DNA of 64,000 nucleotides from Labilibaculum antarcticum (GTDB lineage Bacteria; Bacteroidota; Bacteroidia; Bacteroidales; Marinifilaceae): assembly GCF_002356295.1 (NCBI RefSeq), contig NZ_AP018042.1, positions 124,001-188,000 of the forward strand, given 5' to 3'. Shown here in pieces: positions 44,419 through 53,932 of the stretch. The number at the start of each line of letters is the position of its first letter. The stretch's first letter is position 1. Both the position numbers and the translations under genes were made by a program. The notes below the pieces were generated by a model. The model was not told where the DNA came from. It did no database searches and was given only the letters and a program-made list of their open reading frames with translations.

Positions 44419-45951
44419 TTACTTCGCGTAATTAATCGCTCTTGTTTCTCGAATTACGGTAATCTTCACCTGACCAGGATAAGTCATTTCATCCTGAATT
44501 TTCTGAGCAATTTCTAAGGATAGAGTTTCAGCGTCTTTATCCGAAACTTTATCACTACCTACAATTACTCTTAATTCTCTACCTGCCTGAATTGCATATG
44601 TTTTAAGAACACCTGGATGTGACAATGCCAAATTCTCAAGGTCTTTCAATCTCTTGATATACGATTCTACAATTTCTCGTCTTGCTCCCGGACGGGCACC
44701 AGAAATAGCATCACAAGCCTGAATAATTGGAGAAATCATTGATGTCATTTCAATTTCATCATGGTGAGCTCCAATTGCATTACAGATATCTGGCTTCTCT
44801 TTGTATTTCTCAGCCAATTTCATACCTAAAATTGCATGTGGCAATTCCGGCTCTTCATCCGGCACTTTTCCAATATCATGCAACAGACCTGCACGTTTCG
44901 CTCTTTTCGCATTCAACCCAAGCTCAGTTGCCATGATTGCACAAAGATTAGCAGTTTCTCTTGAGTGTTGTAATAAATTTTGTCCGTAAGATGAACGATA
45001 CTTCATTTTACCAACCAAACGAATCAGTTCAGGATGTAAACCATGAACGCCCAAATCGATTGCAGTACGCTTACCTGTTTCAATAATTTCTTCCTCAATC
45101 TGCTTACGAACCTTATTAACAACCTCCTCAATTCTGGCAGGGTGAATACGTCCATCGGTAACTAATTGGTGCAAAGCCAATCTTGCAATTTCACGTCTTA
45201 CCGGATCAAAACCAGAAAGGACAATAGCCTCAGGAGTATCATCTACAATTATTTCAATTCCAGTAGCAGCTTCTAAAGCACGAATATTTCGTCCTTCTCG
45301 ACCAATAATTCTACCTTTAATTTCGTCCGATTCGATATGGAAAATTGTCACTGAATTTTCAATTGCAGTCTCAGTAGCTACTCGTTGAATTGTTTTCACA
45401 ACTACTTTCTTAGCTTCCATGTTAGCGGTCATCTTGGCTTCTTCCATGATTTCATTCACGTAAGACATTGCCTCAGTTTTCGCCACATCACGCATAGAAT
45501 CAATCAACTGTGTCTTAGCCTCTTCACCTGACAAACCTGAAATTTTTTCCAACTGATCAATTTGCTGTTTTTTTGCCTTCTCTAATTCATCCGACTTTCT
45601 CTCTACCAAATCAATTTGAACAGTCAAATTATCACGAACAATATCAACTTCCTTTTTCTTGCGCTGAAATTCTTCAATCCTTTGTGTTAAAGCATTTTCC
45701 CGTTGCTTGTATTTAGTTTCTGAAGCAAGTAATTTATTATTCCTTGAGTTAATTTGCTTATCGTGCTCAGTCTTTAATTGGAAAAATTTCTCTTTCGCCT
45801 GAAGAATCTTATCTTTTTTGATCACTTCCGCTTCCGATTGCGCATCCCTAATTATTGAGCTACTCCTATTATTAAGAGTCTTTTGCAAAACAAAGTAAGA
45901 AACAACGCCACCGCCAATAAACGCAATAGACCCTATTATTATTTCAATCAT
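44419..45951 (-). CDS. rny: Ribonuclease Y
   Basis: A 510-residue membrane-anchored endoribonuclease that starts decay of many mRNAs. N-terminal membrane helix ([20 protein letters not shown]), long coiled coil (about 30-190), KH RNA-binding domain (about 200-265, [24 protein letters not shown] in part) and HD domain (about 325-420) with the metal-binding HDIGKV and GAHHDEIE stretches. The start is placed at 45951; 19 extra codons upstream are not conserved-looking and interfere with the RNA gene upstream. Transcription probably continues from zapA or starts in between. Confidence 0.95.
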   Translation of the reverse strand: MIEIIIGSIAFIGGGVVSYFVLQKTLNNRSSSIIRDAQSEAEVIKKDKILQAKEKFFQLKTEHDKQINSRNNKLLASETKYKQRENALTQRIEEFQRKKKEVDIVRDNLTVQIDLVERKSDELEKAKKQQIDQLEKISGLSGEEAKTQLIDSMRDVAKTEAMSYVNEIMEEAKMTANMEAKKVVVKTIQRVATETAIENSVTIFHIESDEIKGRIIGREGRNIRALEAATGIEIIVDDTPEAIVLSGFDPVRREIARLALHQLVTDGRIHPARIEEVVNKVRKQIEEEIIETGKRTAIDLGVHGLHPELIRLVGKMKYRSSYGQNLLQHSRETANLCAIMATELGLNAKRAKRAGLLHDIGKVPDEEPELPHAILGMKLAEKYKEKPDICNAIGAHHDEIEMTSMISPIIQACDAISGARPGARREIVESYIKRLKDLENLALSHPGVLKTYAIQAGRELRVIVGSDKVSDKDAETLSLEIAQKIQDEMTYPGQVKITVIRETRAINYAK

Positions 45952-45984
45952 ATCATAGAATATTAAGTCAAAATTATTATATAT

Positions 45985-46130
45985 ATAAAACGTAACCCGC
46001 ACTATCACTTAGGCTTACGACAATAACATTCAACAGTCTTCCTTCCATCTTACCATTAGATACAAGAAAAAATGACTACAAAACATTAAAACTGCAATCA
46101 GCTTAAGAAATAATGCGGGCTACGACTCTC
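45985..46130 (-). ncRNA. Probable 6S RNA (SsrS-type)
   Basis: Between zapA and rny lies 195 bases with no frame. Its ends pair: CGTAGCCCGCA near the 5' end with TGCGGGTTACG near the 3' end (46114-46124 and 45991-46001; one G-U pair), enclosing a long, weakly paired rod with further pairing CTTAaGC/GCcTAAG, as in 6S RNA, which mimics an open promoter and binds sigma70 RNA polymerase. The gene downstream of zapA is the known place of ssrS in many bacteria. The exact ends are uncertain; length would be about 140-180 nt. Confidence 0.6.
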
Positions 46131-46146
46131 TTATTAAGAATGTAAT

Positions 46147-46437
46147 CTACTCTTTATCTAAAAATTCTCTTAACTCCTGTTCCATTGCTCTGACCTCTTC
46201 AAGAACAGGTGAAACATCAGTTTTATTTTCAGCTTCAATAACCTTAATTACATACTGTAATGATGCCATTGCTAAAAAATCCTGAGTATCTTTATCTTTA
46301 TATCGTTGTTTGTATTGCAATACCTTTTCGTTAATCATTTTTGCAGCTTTTCGGATAACCTCTTCCTGATTACGATCTATCTTTAAAGGATAGAATCGAT
46401 CCGCCACATTAACTCTTATTGAAAGCTTTTCGTCCAT
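46147..46437 (-). CDS. zapA: Cell division protein ZapA
   Basis: A 96-residue ZapA, which bundles FtsZ filaments at the division site. The N-terminal part (MDEKLSIRVNVADRFYPLKI) is the globular domain and the C-terminal half is a coiled coil (IKVIEAENKTDVSPVLEEVRAMEQEL in part). The ATG at 46437 is preferred to the TTG at 46443. It is 9 bases after the stop of a coiled-coil gene, and the probable 6S RNA follows, an arrangement found in several bacterial groups. Confidence 0.9.
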   Translation of the reverse strand: MDEKLSIRVNVADRFYPLKIDRNQEEVIRKAAKMINEKVLQYKQRYKDKDTQDFLAMASLQYVIKVIEAENKTDVSPVLEEVRAMEQELREFLDKE

Positions 46438-46446
46438 AAACAAATC

Positions 46447-46743
46447 CTATCTGTTTAAAAGTGCAATACATTTATCAATCTCCCGCACAATTCGGTTAAT
46501 TTTAACCTTAGCCTCTTGCGAATCGCCACTATTCGCGGCAAATGTTTTAGCTAACTTTAATGTATTGTATTGATGGTCGAGTTCTCCCCTTTCTCTTTTC
46601 AGAATTTCGACCTTTTCCATGAGCTCCAATTTCTCATGAATTAAAGATTCCTTTTCCTGTTTAGATTTCTGGTATAACGAAATAAGTTCCGTAATTTGCC
46701 CTTTCAAATTATTCAGTACTTCGTTTGGCTCTTGATCCATCAT
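46447..46743 (-). CDS. Coiled-coil protein upstream of zapA
   Basis: A 98-residue protein that is mostly one coiled coil (KGQITELISLYQKSKQEKESLIHEKLELMEKVEILK in part; heptads visible from about 10 to 75) with a short C-terminal helix (INRIVREIDKCIALLNR). Two ATG codons follow each other at 46738-46743. It lies 3-9 bases before zapA, so the two are co-translated. Position and shape suggest a division accessory protein of ZapB-like role; this is inference, since I see no firm family match. Confidence 0.7.
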   Translation of the reverse strand: MMDQEPNEVLNNLKGQITELISLYQKSKQEKESLIHEKLELMEKVEILKRERGELDHQYNTLKLAKTFAANSGDSQEAKVKINRIVREIDKCIALLNR

Positions 46744-46878
46744 TAAATTTTTCTTTTACAAAATTAACATTGCTGAGAAGATTATCAAATATATTAGTTT
46801 GTATTTTGTAAATCATTTCAGAAAAAATAGGTTTTTTTACAATTTTGATAATCCAGTCACAAAACCAGTTATTATAAT

Positions 46879-48609
46879 ATGAAGATACCCAGAACATACA
46901 CCATAATTCCACTACTATTACTATTTTTTTTATTTTCTAAACAAATATATGCGCAGGACAAGATATTTCCTCAAAATTATTTTCGATCGCCTGTTAATTT
47001 CGACATAACATTGGCGGGTAACTTTGCAGAACTCCGTAATAATCACTTTCATTCAGGCATTGATATCAGAACATTTACAACAGGTAAAAAAGTTTATGCA
47101 ATTGCTGATGGTTTTATAAGTAGAATTAAAATATCCGCTGGTGGTTACGGAAAAGCAATTTATATCGATCATCCAAATGGCTACACCTCTGTTTTTGCTC
47201 ATCTTGATCATTTCACCCCCGACATCGAGGAATTCGTTAAATCATATCAATACCAAAACAATACTTTCGAATTTGATTTAGCCCTTAAGAAAGATGAAAT
47301 GTTGGTTAAAAAAGGAACGGTTCTTGCTTTTTCAGGAAATACAGGTTCCTCTGCCGGTCCGCATTTGCATTTCGAAATAAGAGATACAAAATCAGAACAT
47401 CCTCTTAACCCGTTACTTTTCGGTTTTAAAATAAAGGATACTACGCCTCCTAAAATATTCAAATTTTACATCTATCCTCTCGATTCAGCAAGTAATATTA
47501 ATGGGCTTAACAGCAGACAGGCTTTCCCCGTAACCTACTACAATAAAGCATATCATCTTAAAAGCGATCCTGAATTAAAATTATTAGGCAATATTGGTTT
47601 TGCTTTGGAAGTAAACGACTATATGGATAATACCTGGGCTAAGTGCGGAATTTACGACCTGGAAATGACAATAAACGACACTTTAATCTCAAGCTTTTCC
47701 TTAAAAGAATTTTCTTTTGATGAATCCCTTTACGTTAATAGCCACATGGATTACGAATTAAATGTATCTCAGAATAAACGCATCCATAAAACCTTTAAAG
47801 AGCCAAACGATAAACTTAGTATTTATTCAAAAATGAAAAACAATGGGATTTTTCATTTTAAAAAGAGTGTCAGTTACAAAATTGACTTTCGTGTTTCTGA
47901 TGCGAATATGAATGAAAGCAATCTTAGAGTTTATGCAAAAGGAAACGAAACTGAAAAGATATTTTCCACAGGTGCTTTTGAAACACTAATGAACTACGAA
48001 AAAGAAAATTTTTTCGTGAGAAAAAATATTGAATTAGAATTTCCTAAGAATAGTTTCTATTCCTCAATTCCATTTACTTACTCCGTTGAAAAAGATTCAA
48101 GCTACCTTTCAGATATTCATTCCATTCATAGTGAAAATACTCCCGTTCACAACTATTACACGATTTCCATAAAACCAAAATACCTACCCAAAGAAAAATC
48201 AGATAAACTTTATATAGCTAGAATAAATAAAGATGGAGAAACAGTAAACGAAGGGGGCGTTTATTTTGATTCTTCAGTTAAAACAAAATCCAGATATTTT
48301 GGAAAATTCGCCGTAGCGATAGATACAATTCCTCCTTTGATTAAGCCGAAAACTAATTTTGAATTAAAATCCTTGAGAGGACAAGAATCAATTCGATTTA
48401 CCATTTCTGATAATTTAACAGGGATAAAATCGTACGAAGGATTGATTAATGAGAAATGGGTACTATTCGAGTATGATGCTAAAAATGATCTTTTATTTTA
48501 TGTTTTTGATAGCAAAAGATTACCTCCTAATAAAAATCATCAATTGAAAGTAAAGGTGACAGATCAAGTTGGAAACCAAGAAACATTTACAACCGATTTT
48601 ACATGGTAG
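46879..48609 (+). CDS. M23-family metallopeptidase, secreted
   Basis: A 576-residue exported protein with signal peptide (to about residue 25, SKQIYAQD). The M23/LytM peptidase domain covers about 40-175 with the zinc ligands in HFHSGIDI (His and Asp) and HLHFEIRD; the third region GNTGSSAGP precedes it. The remaining 400 residues are beta-rich with Ig-like character (LKVKVTDQVGNQETFTTDF near the end). Peptidases of this type cut peptidoglycan cross-links. It is divergent from the zapA operon; transcription starts within about 130 bases. Confidence 0.9.
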   Translation: MKIPRTYTIIPLLLLFFLFSKQIYAQDKIFPQNYFRSPVNFDITLAGNFAELRNNHFHSGIDIRTFTTGKKVYAIADGFISRIKISAGGYGKAIYIDHPNGYTSVFAHLDHFTPDIEEFVKSYQYQNNTFEFDLALKKDEMLVKKGTVLAFSGNTGSSAGPHLHFEIRDTKSEHPLNPLLFGFKIKDTTPPKIFKFYIYPLDSASNINGLNSRQAFPVTYYNKAYHLKSDPELKLLGNIGFALEVNDYMDNTWAKCGIYDLEMTINDTLISSFSLKEFSFDESLYVNSHMDYELNVSQNKRIHKTFKEPNDKLSIYSKMKNNGIFHFKKSVSYKIDFRVSDANMNESNLRVYAKGNETEKIFSTGAFETLMNYEKENFFVRKNIELEFPKNSFYSSIPFTYSVEKDSSYLSDIHSIHSENTPVHNYYTISIKPKYLPKEKSDKLYIARINKDGETVNEGGVYFDSSVKTKSRYFGKFAVAIDTIPPLIKPKTNFELKSLRGQESIRFTISDNLTGIKSYEGLINEKWVLFEYDAKNDLLFYVFDSKRLPPNKNHQLKVKVTDQVGNQETFTTDFTW

Positions 48610-48717
48610 TCTGTTTTATGTAATACGAAACACTTCAAATTTCTCATAATCTACTAAAGCACTACCAACCGACCAAGAAATCAAGACTTTTATCATTTTT
48701 ATCCACTTTTTTTTTTA

Positions 48718-48725
48718 TATTTTTG
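48718..48725 (+). promoter_or_regulatory. -7 box upstream of C69 peptidase gene
   Basis: TATTTTTG fits TAnnTTTG, 52 bases upstream of the start codon at 48777. The expected -33 region holds ATTTTT rather than TTTG. Confidence 0.5.
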
Positions 48726-48776
48726 TAGCACTAAAAACGATTTAATTCAGTATTGAATACATTTAAAATAGTAAAC

Positions 48777-50489
48777 ATGAAAAAGATTTTTGTAGTTGCG
48801 GCTCTTCTAATGTTGGTGTCTGCTTTTTCAACTCCAAGTGCCAAGGCATGTACAAATTACCTAATAACCCGTGGAGCTTCCACTGATGGTTCTAATATGA
48901 TTACCTATGCAGCCGATTCGCATGTATTATATGGAGAATTATATTTTCGTCCTGCTGCAGATTGGGCAGAAGGAACAATGCTTGATGTTTACGAATGGGA
49001 TACAGGAAAATTTCTTGGTCAAATTCCACAAGTACCGCATACATATTCTGTAGTTGGTAACATGAACGAATACCAAGTAGCAATTGGGGAAACCACTTAT
49101 GGTGGTCGCTCAGAACTAGGATCTCAGGATGGCGCAATAATTGATTACGGAAGTCTTATTTATCTAGCTCTTCAGAGATCAAAAAATGCACGTGAAGCAA
49201 TCAAAGTGATGACTGAGCTTGTTGAGACATACGGCTATTACAGTTCAGGCGAGTCTTTCTCTATTTCTGACGCCAATGAAGTTTGGATTTTAGAACTGAT
49301 TGGTAAGGGTAATGGTGAAAAGGGTGCCGTTTGGGTTGCACGTATGATTCCTGACGGATATGTTAGTGGTCATGCAAATCAAGCAAGAATCACTACTTTC
49401 CCTCTAGAGGGTAAAACATCGATTTCTTCGGATAAAATGGATAAAATTTTCAATTCTGAAGTTCAGAATGTTTACGCAAAAGACGTTATTTCATTTGCCA
49501 AGGAAAAAGGATTCTATTCTAAAGAAGGAAAAAATAAAGATTTTAGTTTTTCAGATACATATGCTCCCGTTGATTTTGGAGGAGCACGTTTTTGTGAAAT
49601 TAGAGTTTGGTCTTTCTTTAATGATGTAAAAGAAGGAATGGATCAGTATTTTGACTATTGCAAGGGCAATATAGAACACGACGAAAAGGGCTATGCTACT
49701 AACAGAATGCCCTTGTGGATTAAACCTGATCACAAAATAAATGTACTTGAGGTGATGGATTTTATGAGAAATCATTTAGAAGGTACAGATTTAGATATGT
49801 CGAAGGATATGGGAGCAGGGCCTTTCGGAAATCCATACAGATGGAGACCTTTAACCTGGAAGGTAGATGGTGTAACGTATTGTAATGAACGTGCTACTGC
49901 TACACAACAAACAGGTTTCTCTTTTGTTGCACAAAGCAGAAACTGGTTACCAGATGCTGTTGGTGGAATTAACTGGTTTGGTGTTGATGATGCATCTTCT
50001 TCGGTTTACTTCCCTGTATATTGTGGAATTACAAGAGTTCCTGAGACTTTCGCTGTAGGAAACGGAAAGTTGATGGATTTCACAAGTAAATCTGCATTTT
50101 GGATATTTAATCAGGTTAGTAATTTCGCCTATACTCGTTACAACGAAATACATCCTGAGATTGCAACTAAACAAAAAGCATTAGAGACCAAATATCTTGC
50201 TTTTACAAATATTATTGATCTTGCTGCTGAGGGTATGTTTAAGAAAAACAAAGCAACAGCAATCGAATTCTTAACAGATTTCTCTTGCAACCAGGGAAAT
50301 AATCTAGTTGATGAATGGAAAGATTTCTATGGTTACCTTTTTGCGAAATTTATGGATGGCAATATCAAAGAAAAGGATGGTAACAATCAAAATCCTAAAA
50401 TGAAACAACCTGGTTACAGTAAAGAGTTCTACAAAACGATTGTAAAAACAACAGGTGACAAGCTAAAAGTTGTTGGTGACTCTCATTAA
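48777..50489 (+). CDS. C69-family dipeptidase (NTN hydrolase)
   Basis: A 570-residue exported peptidase of family C69 (PepD-type). The signal peptide is followed by Cys25 (SAKA|CTNYLITRGAS), which after cleavage becomes the N-terminal nucleophile. Typical stretches are GSNMITYAADSH, GNMNEYQVAIGETTYGGR and NWFGVDDASSSVYFPVYCGI. Substrates are dipeptides or small amides; secretion fits nutrient scavenging. The start at 48777 (MKKIFVV) gives the signal peptide; an upstream ATG at 48753 adds 8 residues. A hairpin at 50507-50530 ends the transcript. Confidence 0.92.
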   Translation: MKKIFVVAALLMLVSAFSTPSAKACTNYLITRGASTDGSNMITYAADSHVLYGELYFRPAADWAEGTMLDVYEWDTGKFLGQIPQVPHTYSVVGNMNEYQVAIGETTYGGRSELGSQDGAIIDYGSLIYLALQRSKNAREAIKVMTELVETYGYYSSGESFSISDANEVWILELIGKGNGEKGAVWVARMIPDGYVSGHANQARITTFPLEGKTSISSDKMDKIFNSEVQNVYAKDVISFAKEKGFYSKEGKNKDFSFSDTYAPVDFGGARFCEIRVWSFFNDVKEGMDQYFDYCKGNIEHDEKGYATNRMPLWIKPDHKINVLEVMDFMRNHLEGTDLDMSKDMGAGPFGNPYRWRPLTWKVDGVTYCNERATATQQTGFSFVAQSRNWLPDAVGGINWFGVDDASSSVYFPVYCGITRVPETFAVGNGKLMDFTSKSAFWIFNQVSNFAYTRYNEIHPEIATKQKALETKYLAFTNIIDLAAEGMFKKNKATAIEFLTDFSCNQGNNLVDEWKDFYGYLFAKFMDGNIKEKDGNNQNPKMKQPGYSKEFYKTIVKTTGDKLKVVGDSH

Positions 50490-50506
50490 TAAATATAAGA
50501 TATAGT

Positions 50507-50530
50507 AAAAAAGGGACCTTTCCGGTTCCT
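50507..50530 (+). terminator. Terminator of C69 gene
   Basis: Stem aaaaagggacc / ggttcctttttt (one G-U pair) with a run of nine T. Confidence 0.8.
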
Positions 50531-50664
50531 TTTTTTTTGTTTAGACGACTAGCTTAATCCTCTAAACACTAACGATTTCTATACTATCCACCATCAAATA
50601 TTTAAGAATCCAAAATATCAGTTAAAAAATAACTTTATTAGGATGGTCATATAGATATTTTTAC

Positions 50665-50672
50665 TAATTTTG
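50665..50672 (+). promoter_or_regulatory. -7 box of the rplS promoter
   Basis: TAATTTTG fits TAnnTTTG, 83 bases upstream of the rplS start. No TTTG lies 19 bases upstream, so the -33 box is weak. The leader between (50680-50754) is about 75 bases, enough for a regulated leader. Confidence 0.5.
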
Positions 50673-50754
50673 TCGCGAATTCGTGCGTAATCTCTGACAT
50701 GGTAATAGATGAATATGTTTATATTGCGTTCGTGAACTTTAACAAATTAAGACA

Positions 50755-51102
50755 ATGGATTTAATTAAAATTGCAGAAGAAGCTTTCGCTACAGGTATTC
50801 AGAATCCTGAATTCAAATCAGGGGATACTATTAGCGTTTCTTACAAAATTAAAGAGGGAACTAAAGAAAGACTCCAGATTTTTAGAGGTGTTGTTATTCA
50901 GATTAAAGGTACTGGTACAACTAAAACATTCACTATCAGAAAAATGTCTGGTAATGTAGGTGTTGAAAGAATCATTCCACTTTATTCTCCATTAATCGAT
51001 AAAATTGAAGTGAACAAAAGAGGTCGTGTTAGAAGAGCAAGAATTTTCTATCTACGTGAACTTACAGGTAAAAAAGCTAGAATTAAAGAAAGAAGATTCT
51101 AA
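50755..51102 (+). CDS. rplS: Ribosomal protein L19
   Basis: A 115-residue protein with full agreement to L19: [11 protein letters not shown] at the start, [16 protein letters not shown] (20-35), [10 protein letters not shown]-like stretch, [18 protein letters not shown], and the basic [24 protein letters not shown]-terminus (in part). L19 sits at the interface of the two ribosomal subunits. It is transcribed alone here, not with rimM and trmD as in E. coli, and ends with a strong terminator at 51125-51151. Confidence 0.98.
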   Translation: MDLIKIAEEAFATGIQNPEFKSGDTISVSYKIKEGTKERLQIFRGVVIQIKGTGTTKTFTIRKMSGNVGVERIIPLYSPLIDKIEVNKRGRVRRARIFYLRELTGKKARIKERRF

Positions 51103-51124
51103 TTTACCTTATTCCAAAAAATAT

Positions 51125-51151
51125 AAAAGCTTTCCAAATTGGAAAGCTTTT
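51125..51151. terminator. Terminator of rplS
   Basis: Perfect 11-bp stem aaaagctttcc / ggaaagctttt with a 5-base loop, T7 downstream. It could also end the convergent transcript from 51197. Confidence 0.9.
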
Positions 51152-51196
51152 TTTATGTCTTGATTTTTCGGTTAAAATACTCTAATTAAATTCCCT

Positions 51197-52735
51197 TTAA
51201 GGATTATACAAATCAGGCATCTCTCCATTTGTAATAATCTGTTCCCGATTACTACCATCAGGATCCATAATCCAAATACTCTTTACTCCTTCATTATCAT
51301 TGAGCACATTCATGAACACAATTTTACCACCAGTCTCTGTAAATCTAGCTTGAAGATCGTTTGTCCCTGCGGGTTTATCATCACCAGATAAATCAACAAA
51401 ATTGGTACCATCAATATTTACGCTATATATTCTTGCATTCAATTGTCTGCCTTTATCAGACTCAAAAAGTGAATCCAAAGAAAAAATCACTTTAGTACCA
51501 TCTGGTGAAAAGTACGGGTTTGAAATTGTTCCTTCCAAATTATCTACTAATAAAAATCGATTAGATCCATCTGGATCCATTAAATAGATTTCGTTATCAT
51601 ATGGCTTCTCGCCTTGTGTAAGAACAGCAATTTTCTCCTTTGGATCATTATCAAACTGATCTGTCCAGTCACAATCTGTAAAGTGACGATTTACCGGAGC
51701 ATCATCAATTTTATTTTCACCTGTTCCATTATAATTGATAGTATAAAGATCTCCATAAAATCCATAAAGAATTTGATCTCCCTCAGGAGACCAAACAAAA
51801 CCTGTTCCGTTGTTGTGATAACTAGCTACAGGTTTGTCGGTCACTTTCACAACATTCTTCCCTTTGGTATCCATCGTGTAAATATGGTATTCTCCGGACT
51901 TATTAGAGGCATATGCAATCAACTCTTCATTTGGCGAAATTCTAGGGGAAACTTCACTTCCTCCATCCTTTGTCAATCGAACCAAATGATTATCAGCTAA
52001 ATCCCATGAGAAAATATCTCTAGATCCCAAAGTATCTTTCACAAATAAGTAACCATTCTCGGGGTAATCTTCTATTGTAAATCGCCATTTCTCCCCTTCA
52101 ACTTCATCCAACTGTTTATTTCTAGCGACAATTTGCCATTCATAGGTTTGTTCAAATTTCAGATTTTGAACAGTAAAAGTTGTATCCAAGATATTTGAAG
52201 CAACCTTTGTACCATTCACATCACTTGCACCTTCAAAAATAATAACATCAAAGCGCAATGTATCACCATTTTCTGTTTCTCCATTCTTCCAAACTAGATT
52301 TACTTTGTTTGGAAGTTTAGTTTGATCATTCTGTATATCTAATGGTGAAACATATGTTATATCATCAGGAATCTTTGAATCAAGAGGTGCTACTTGCATA
52401 ATCACCTGCATTACCACCTCTTGTGCTTCGCGAACCGAAATACTTGTACTTACAGCAGTATAGTCTTCCTTTTTGGCACTAACCGTGTAATCACCAACGA
52501 GTACTTCATTTAATTCAAAATACCCTTCCTCATTAGTTGTTACGGATGTAGTTCCTGGATTAGTTGTTATAGTAACTCCTTCCATTGGCAAGCTTCCATT
52601 CTCTTCGGAAGTTTTCACAATACCACTTATCGAACCAAATAAATCCGGATCAATGGTACTTTCATTACAAGAAAAAATAATAGCAGACAGACAAAGTAAT
52701 ATGATAGGTCTGCGGAGTAGGTAGAATAGTCGCAT
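51197..52735 (-). CDS. Lipoprotein with regulatory-like domain and TolB-type propeller
   Basis: A 512-residue lipoprotein (SAIIFSCNES, Cys23). Domains: carboxypeptidase-regulatory-like fold (about 34-110, GSISGIVKTSEENG, NEEGYFELNEVLVGDYTVSA in part), a fibronectin-type domain (about 125-225, PNKVNLVWKNGETENGD, FEQTYEWQIVARN), then a TolB/PD40-type beta-propeller (about 230-510, SPRISPNEELIAYASN, MDPDGSNR repeated twice). It lies 30 bases after the CsgH-like gene, so it probably ends the curli transcript. It may bind or anchor the amyloid at the surface; no such role is established. Confidence 0.85.
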   Translation of the reverse strand: MRLFYLLRRPIILLCLSAIIFSCNESTIDPDLFGSISGIVKTSEENGSLPMEGVTITTNPGTTSVTTNEEGYFELNEVLVGDYTVSAKKEDYTAVSTSISVREAQEVVMQVIMQVAPLDSKIPDDITYVSPLDIQNDQTKLPNKVNLVWKNGETENGDTLRFDVIIFEGASDVNGTKVASNILDTTFTVQNLKFEQTYEWQIVARNKQLDEVEGEKWRFTIEDYPENGYLFVKDTLGSRDIFSWDLADNHLVRLTKDGGSEVSPRISPNEELIAYASNKSGEYHIYTMDTKGKNVVKVTDKPVASYHNNGTGFVWSPEGDQILYGFYGDLYTINYNGTGENKIDDAPVNRHFTDCDWTDQFDNDPKEKIAVLTQGEKPYDNEIYLMDPDGSNRFLLVDNLEGTISNPYFSPDGTKVIFSLDSLFESDKGRQLNARIYSVNIDGTNFVDLSGDDKPAGTNDLQARFTETGGKIVFMNVLNDNEGVKSIWIMDPDGSNREQIITNGEMPDLYNP

Positions 52736-52765
52736 ATATATTGTCGGTTTTATTATATTTTTAAA

Positions 52766-53146
52766 TTAAGAATTATCTCCATGGAAAACAACAGAATCTT
52801 TAGCTACGATCAAGTTATCATGATAAATTAACAATTTAGCAATTAATTCATCGTCTTTTCTAAGATTCATTCTCGACTCTGAAAGAGAAATAATCTTATT
52901 CAAGGGAGCAATAAATGCACCTTTTTGCAAAGAGTTGGAACTTCCCGACTGACTCTTTTTTGTTACGTTAAGAACGTAACTTAATGACAAGGAGTTATCC
53001 CCATTATTTTGAAACATTGCCTTTACTGACAAATTCTGGACTTCCCCTTCAATATCAATCCATGCTCTTACAGGAAACTCCTGTTTAAGCTCTGATGTGT
53101 TACTACAAAAGCACATGATAATAACCATGATAATTTTAGGGAACAT
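52766..53146 (-). CDS. CsgH-like curli assembly protein
   Basis: A 126-residue exported protein. The short hydrophobic N-terminus ends in MCFCSN; a weak lipobox is possible but not standard. The mature part looks like the small beta-sandwich of CsgC/CsgH: LSLSYVLNVTKKSQSGSSNSLQKGAF (in part) and LSESRMNLRKDDELIAKLLIY match the alternation in CsgH proteins, which keep curlin from forming fibres in the periplasm. Identification rests on this pattern and on the location between curlin genes and the propeller lipoprotein; no cysteine pair is present in the domain. Confidence 0.68.
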   Translation of the reverse strand: MFPKIIMVIIMCFCSNTSELKQEFPVRAWIDIEGEVQNLSVKAMFQNNGDNSLSLSYVLNVTKKSQSGSSNSLQKGAFIAPLNKIISLSESRMNLRKDDELIAKLLIYHDNLIVAKDSVVFHGDNS

Positions 53147-53275
53147 ATATAATCTTGATTAATTAATCTATCCTAAATTTATTTAATATTTAACTGTGAA
53201 TCAACATAAACTTCGTTAATTTACTATAATAACTTTAAAAAAAAGTACCTATTCCTTAAATTATCTTTAAAAAAA

Positions 53276-53299
53276 GGGATGCCCATAAATGGGCACCCC
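53276..53299 (-). terminator. Terminator of CsgB-like gene
   Basis: Stem gggatgccca / tgggcacccc with a TAAA loop (one mismatch), 24 bases after the stop, preceded on the left by an A-run that gives U on the minus strand. Confidence 0.75.
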
Positions 53300-53322
53300 G
53301 TCAATTTAAACCTGCTCTGTAT

Positions 53323-53856
53323 TCACAAACCACTTTTTATTATTACGTTCATTCCAGTTCCAACCTGCGTTACGATCATTCCGTTGTTTGCTAATCCGGA
53401 ATCAATCTGCAATTGGTTGTCATTACCAGCCTGAGTAATTTCAAAGCTCTTATTATTCCCAATAACTTCTTGTTGCAATGAATTATTATCGCCATTTTGA
53501 TGAACGCTAGTGGAAATGTTTTTCCCTTGAAGTAAGGATTCAATGGAGTTTCTATCTCCTGATTGTAATATTTCCAAGAGATTTAAATCCCCTTTTTGTA
53601 TTGCCTTAATCAAGTTCCCCATTCCAACCTGCTGAATAATGGCCAACTGTTCCCGACTAAATTGATTTAGAATCAATTCGTTTCTATCTCCTGATTGCAT
53701 TGCCAAAACAACATTTTCGGCATTTATAGCATCAACGGCACCGTAATTCAATTGGTTTAGAATCTGATCCTCAACATTATAATTTTGTCCTACTAGATTA
53801 CCGAAGCAAAATACGAACAGAGCTAACCATAAATATTTCCGAATAATTACTGACAT
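53323..53856 (-). CDS. Small curlin-repeat protein (CsgB-like)
   Basis: A 177-residue exported protein; signal peptide to about residue 23 (FGNLVGQN). It has about ten curlin half-repeats with the Q-x-G-x-x-N pattern, partly degenerate: LAMQSGDRNELILNQ, IQKGDLNLLEILQSGDRN, HQNGDNNSLQQEV, ITQAGNDNQLQID. The small size and less regular repeats fit a nucleator/minor subunit (CsgB role) rather than the main fibre protein. It has its own terminator; its promoter would lie in the short gap after the large curlin at 53933. Confidence 0.8.
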   Translation of the reverse strand: MSVIIRKYLWLALFVFCFGNLVGQNYNVEDQILNQLNYGAVDAINAENVVLAMQSGDRNELILNQFSREQLAIIQQVGMGNLIKAIQKGDLNLLEILQSGDRNSIESLLQGKNISTSVHQNGDNNSLQQEVIGNNKSFEITQAGNDNQLQIDSGLANNGMIVTQVGTGMNVIIKSGL

Positions 53857-53889
53857 AGCGAGTTTGTGAAAAACTATTAGAGGAAAAAA

Positions 53890-53907
53890 ATCCCGCCGAA
53901 GCGGGAT
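53890..53907 (-). terminator. Terminator of the 613-residue curlin gene
   Basis: Perfect 7-bp GC-rich stem atcccgc / gcgggat with a CGAA tetraloop, flanked by A-run and T-run, so it works in either direction; 25 bases after the stop. Confidence 0.88.
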
Positions 53908-53932
53908 GTTTTTTCGATTAAATATTTTTAAA

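Noticed and set aside
51614-52000. 128-codon plus-strand frame opposite the propeller lipoprotein
   Set aside because: Antisense to a well-supported lipoprotein with repeated propeller motifs.
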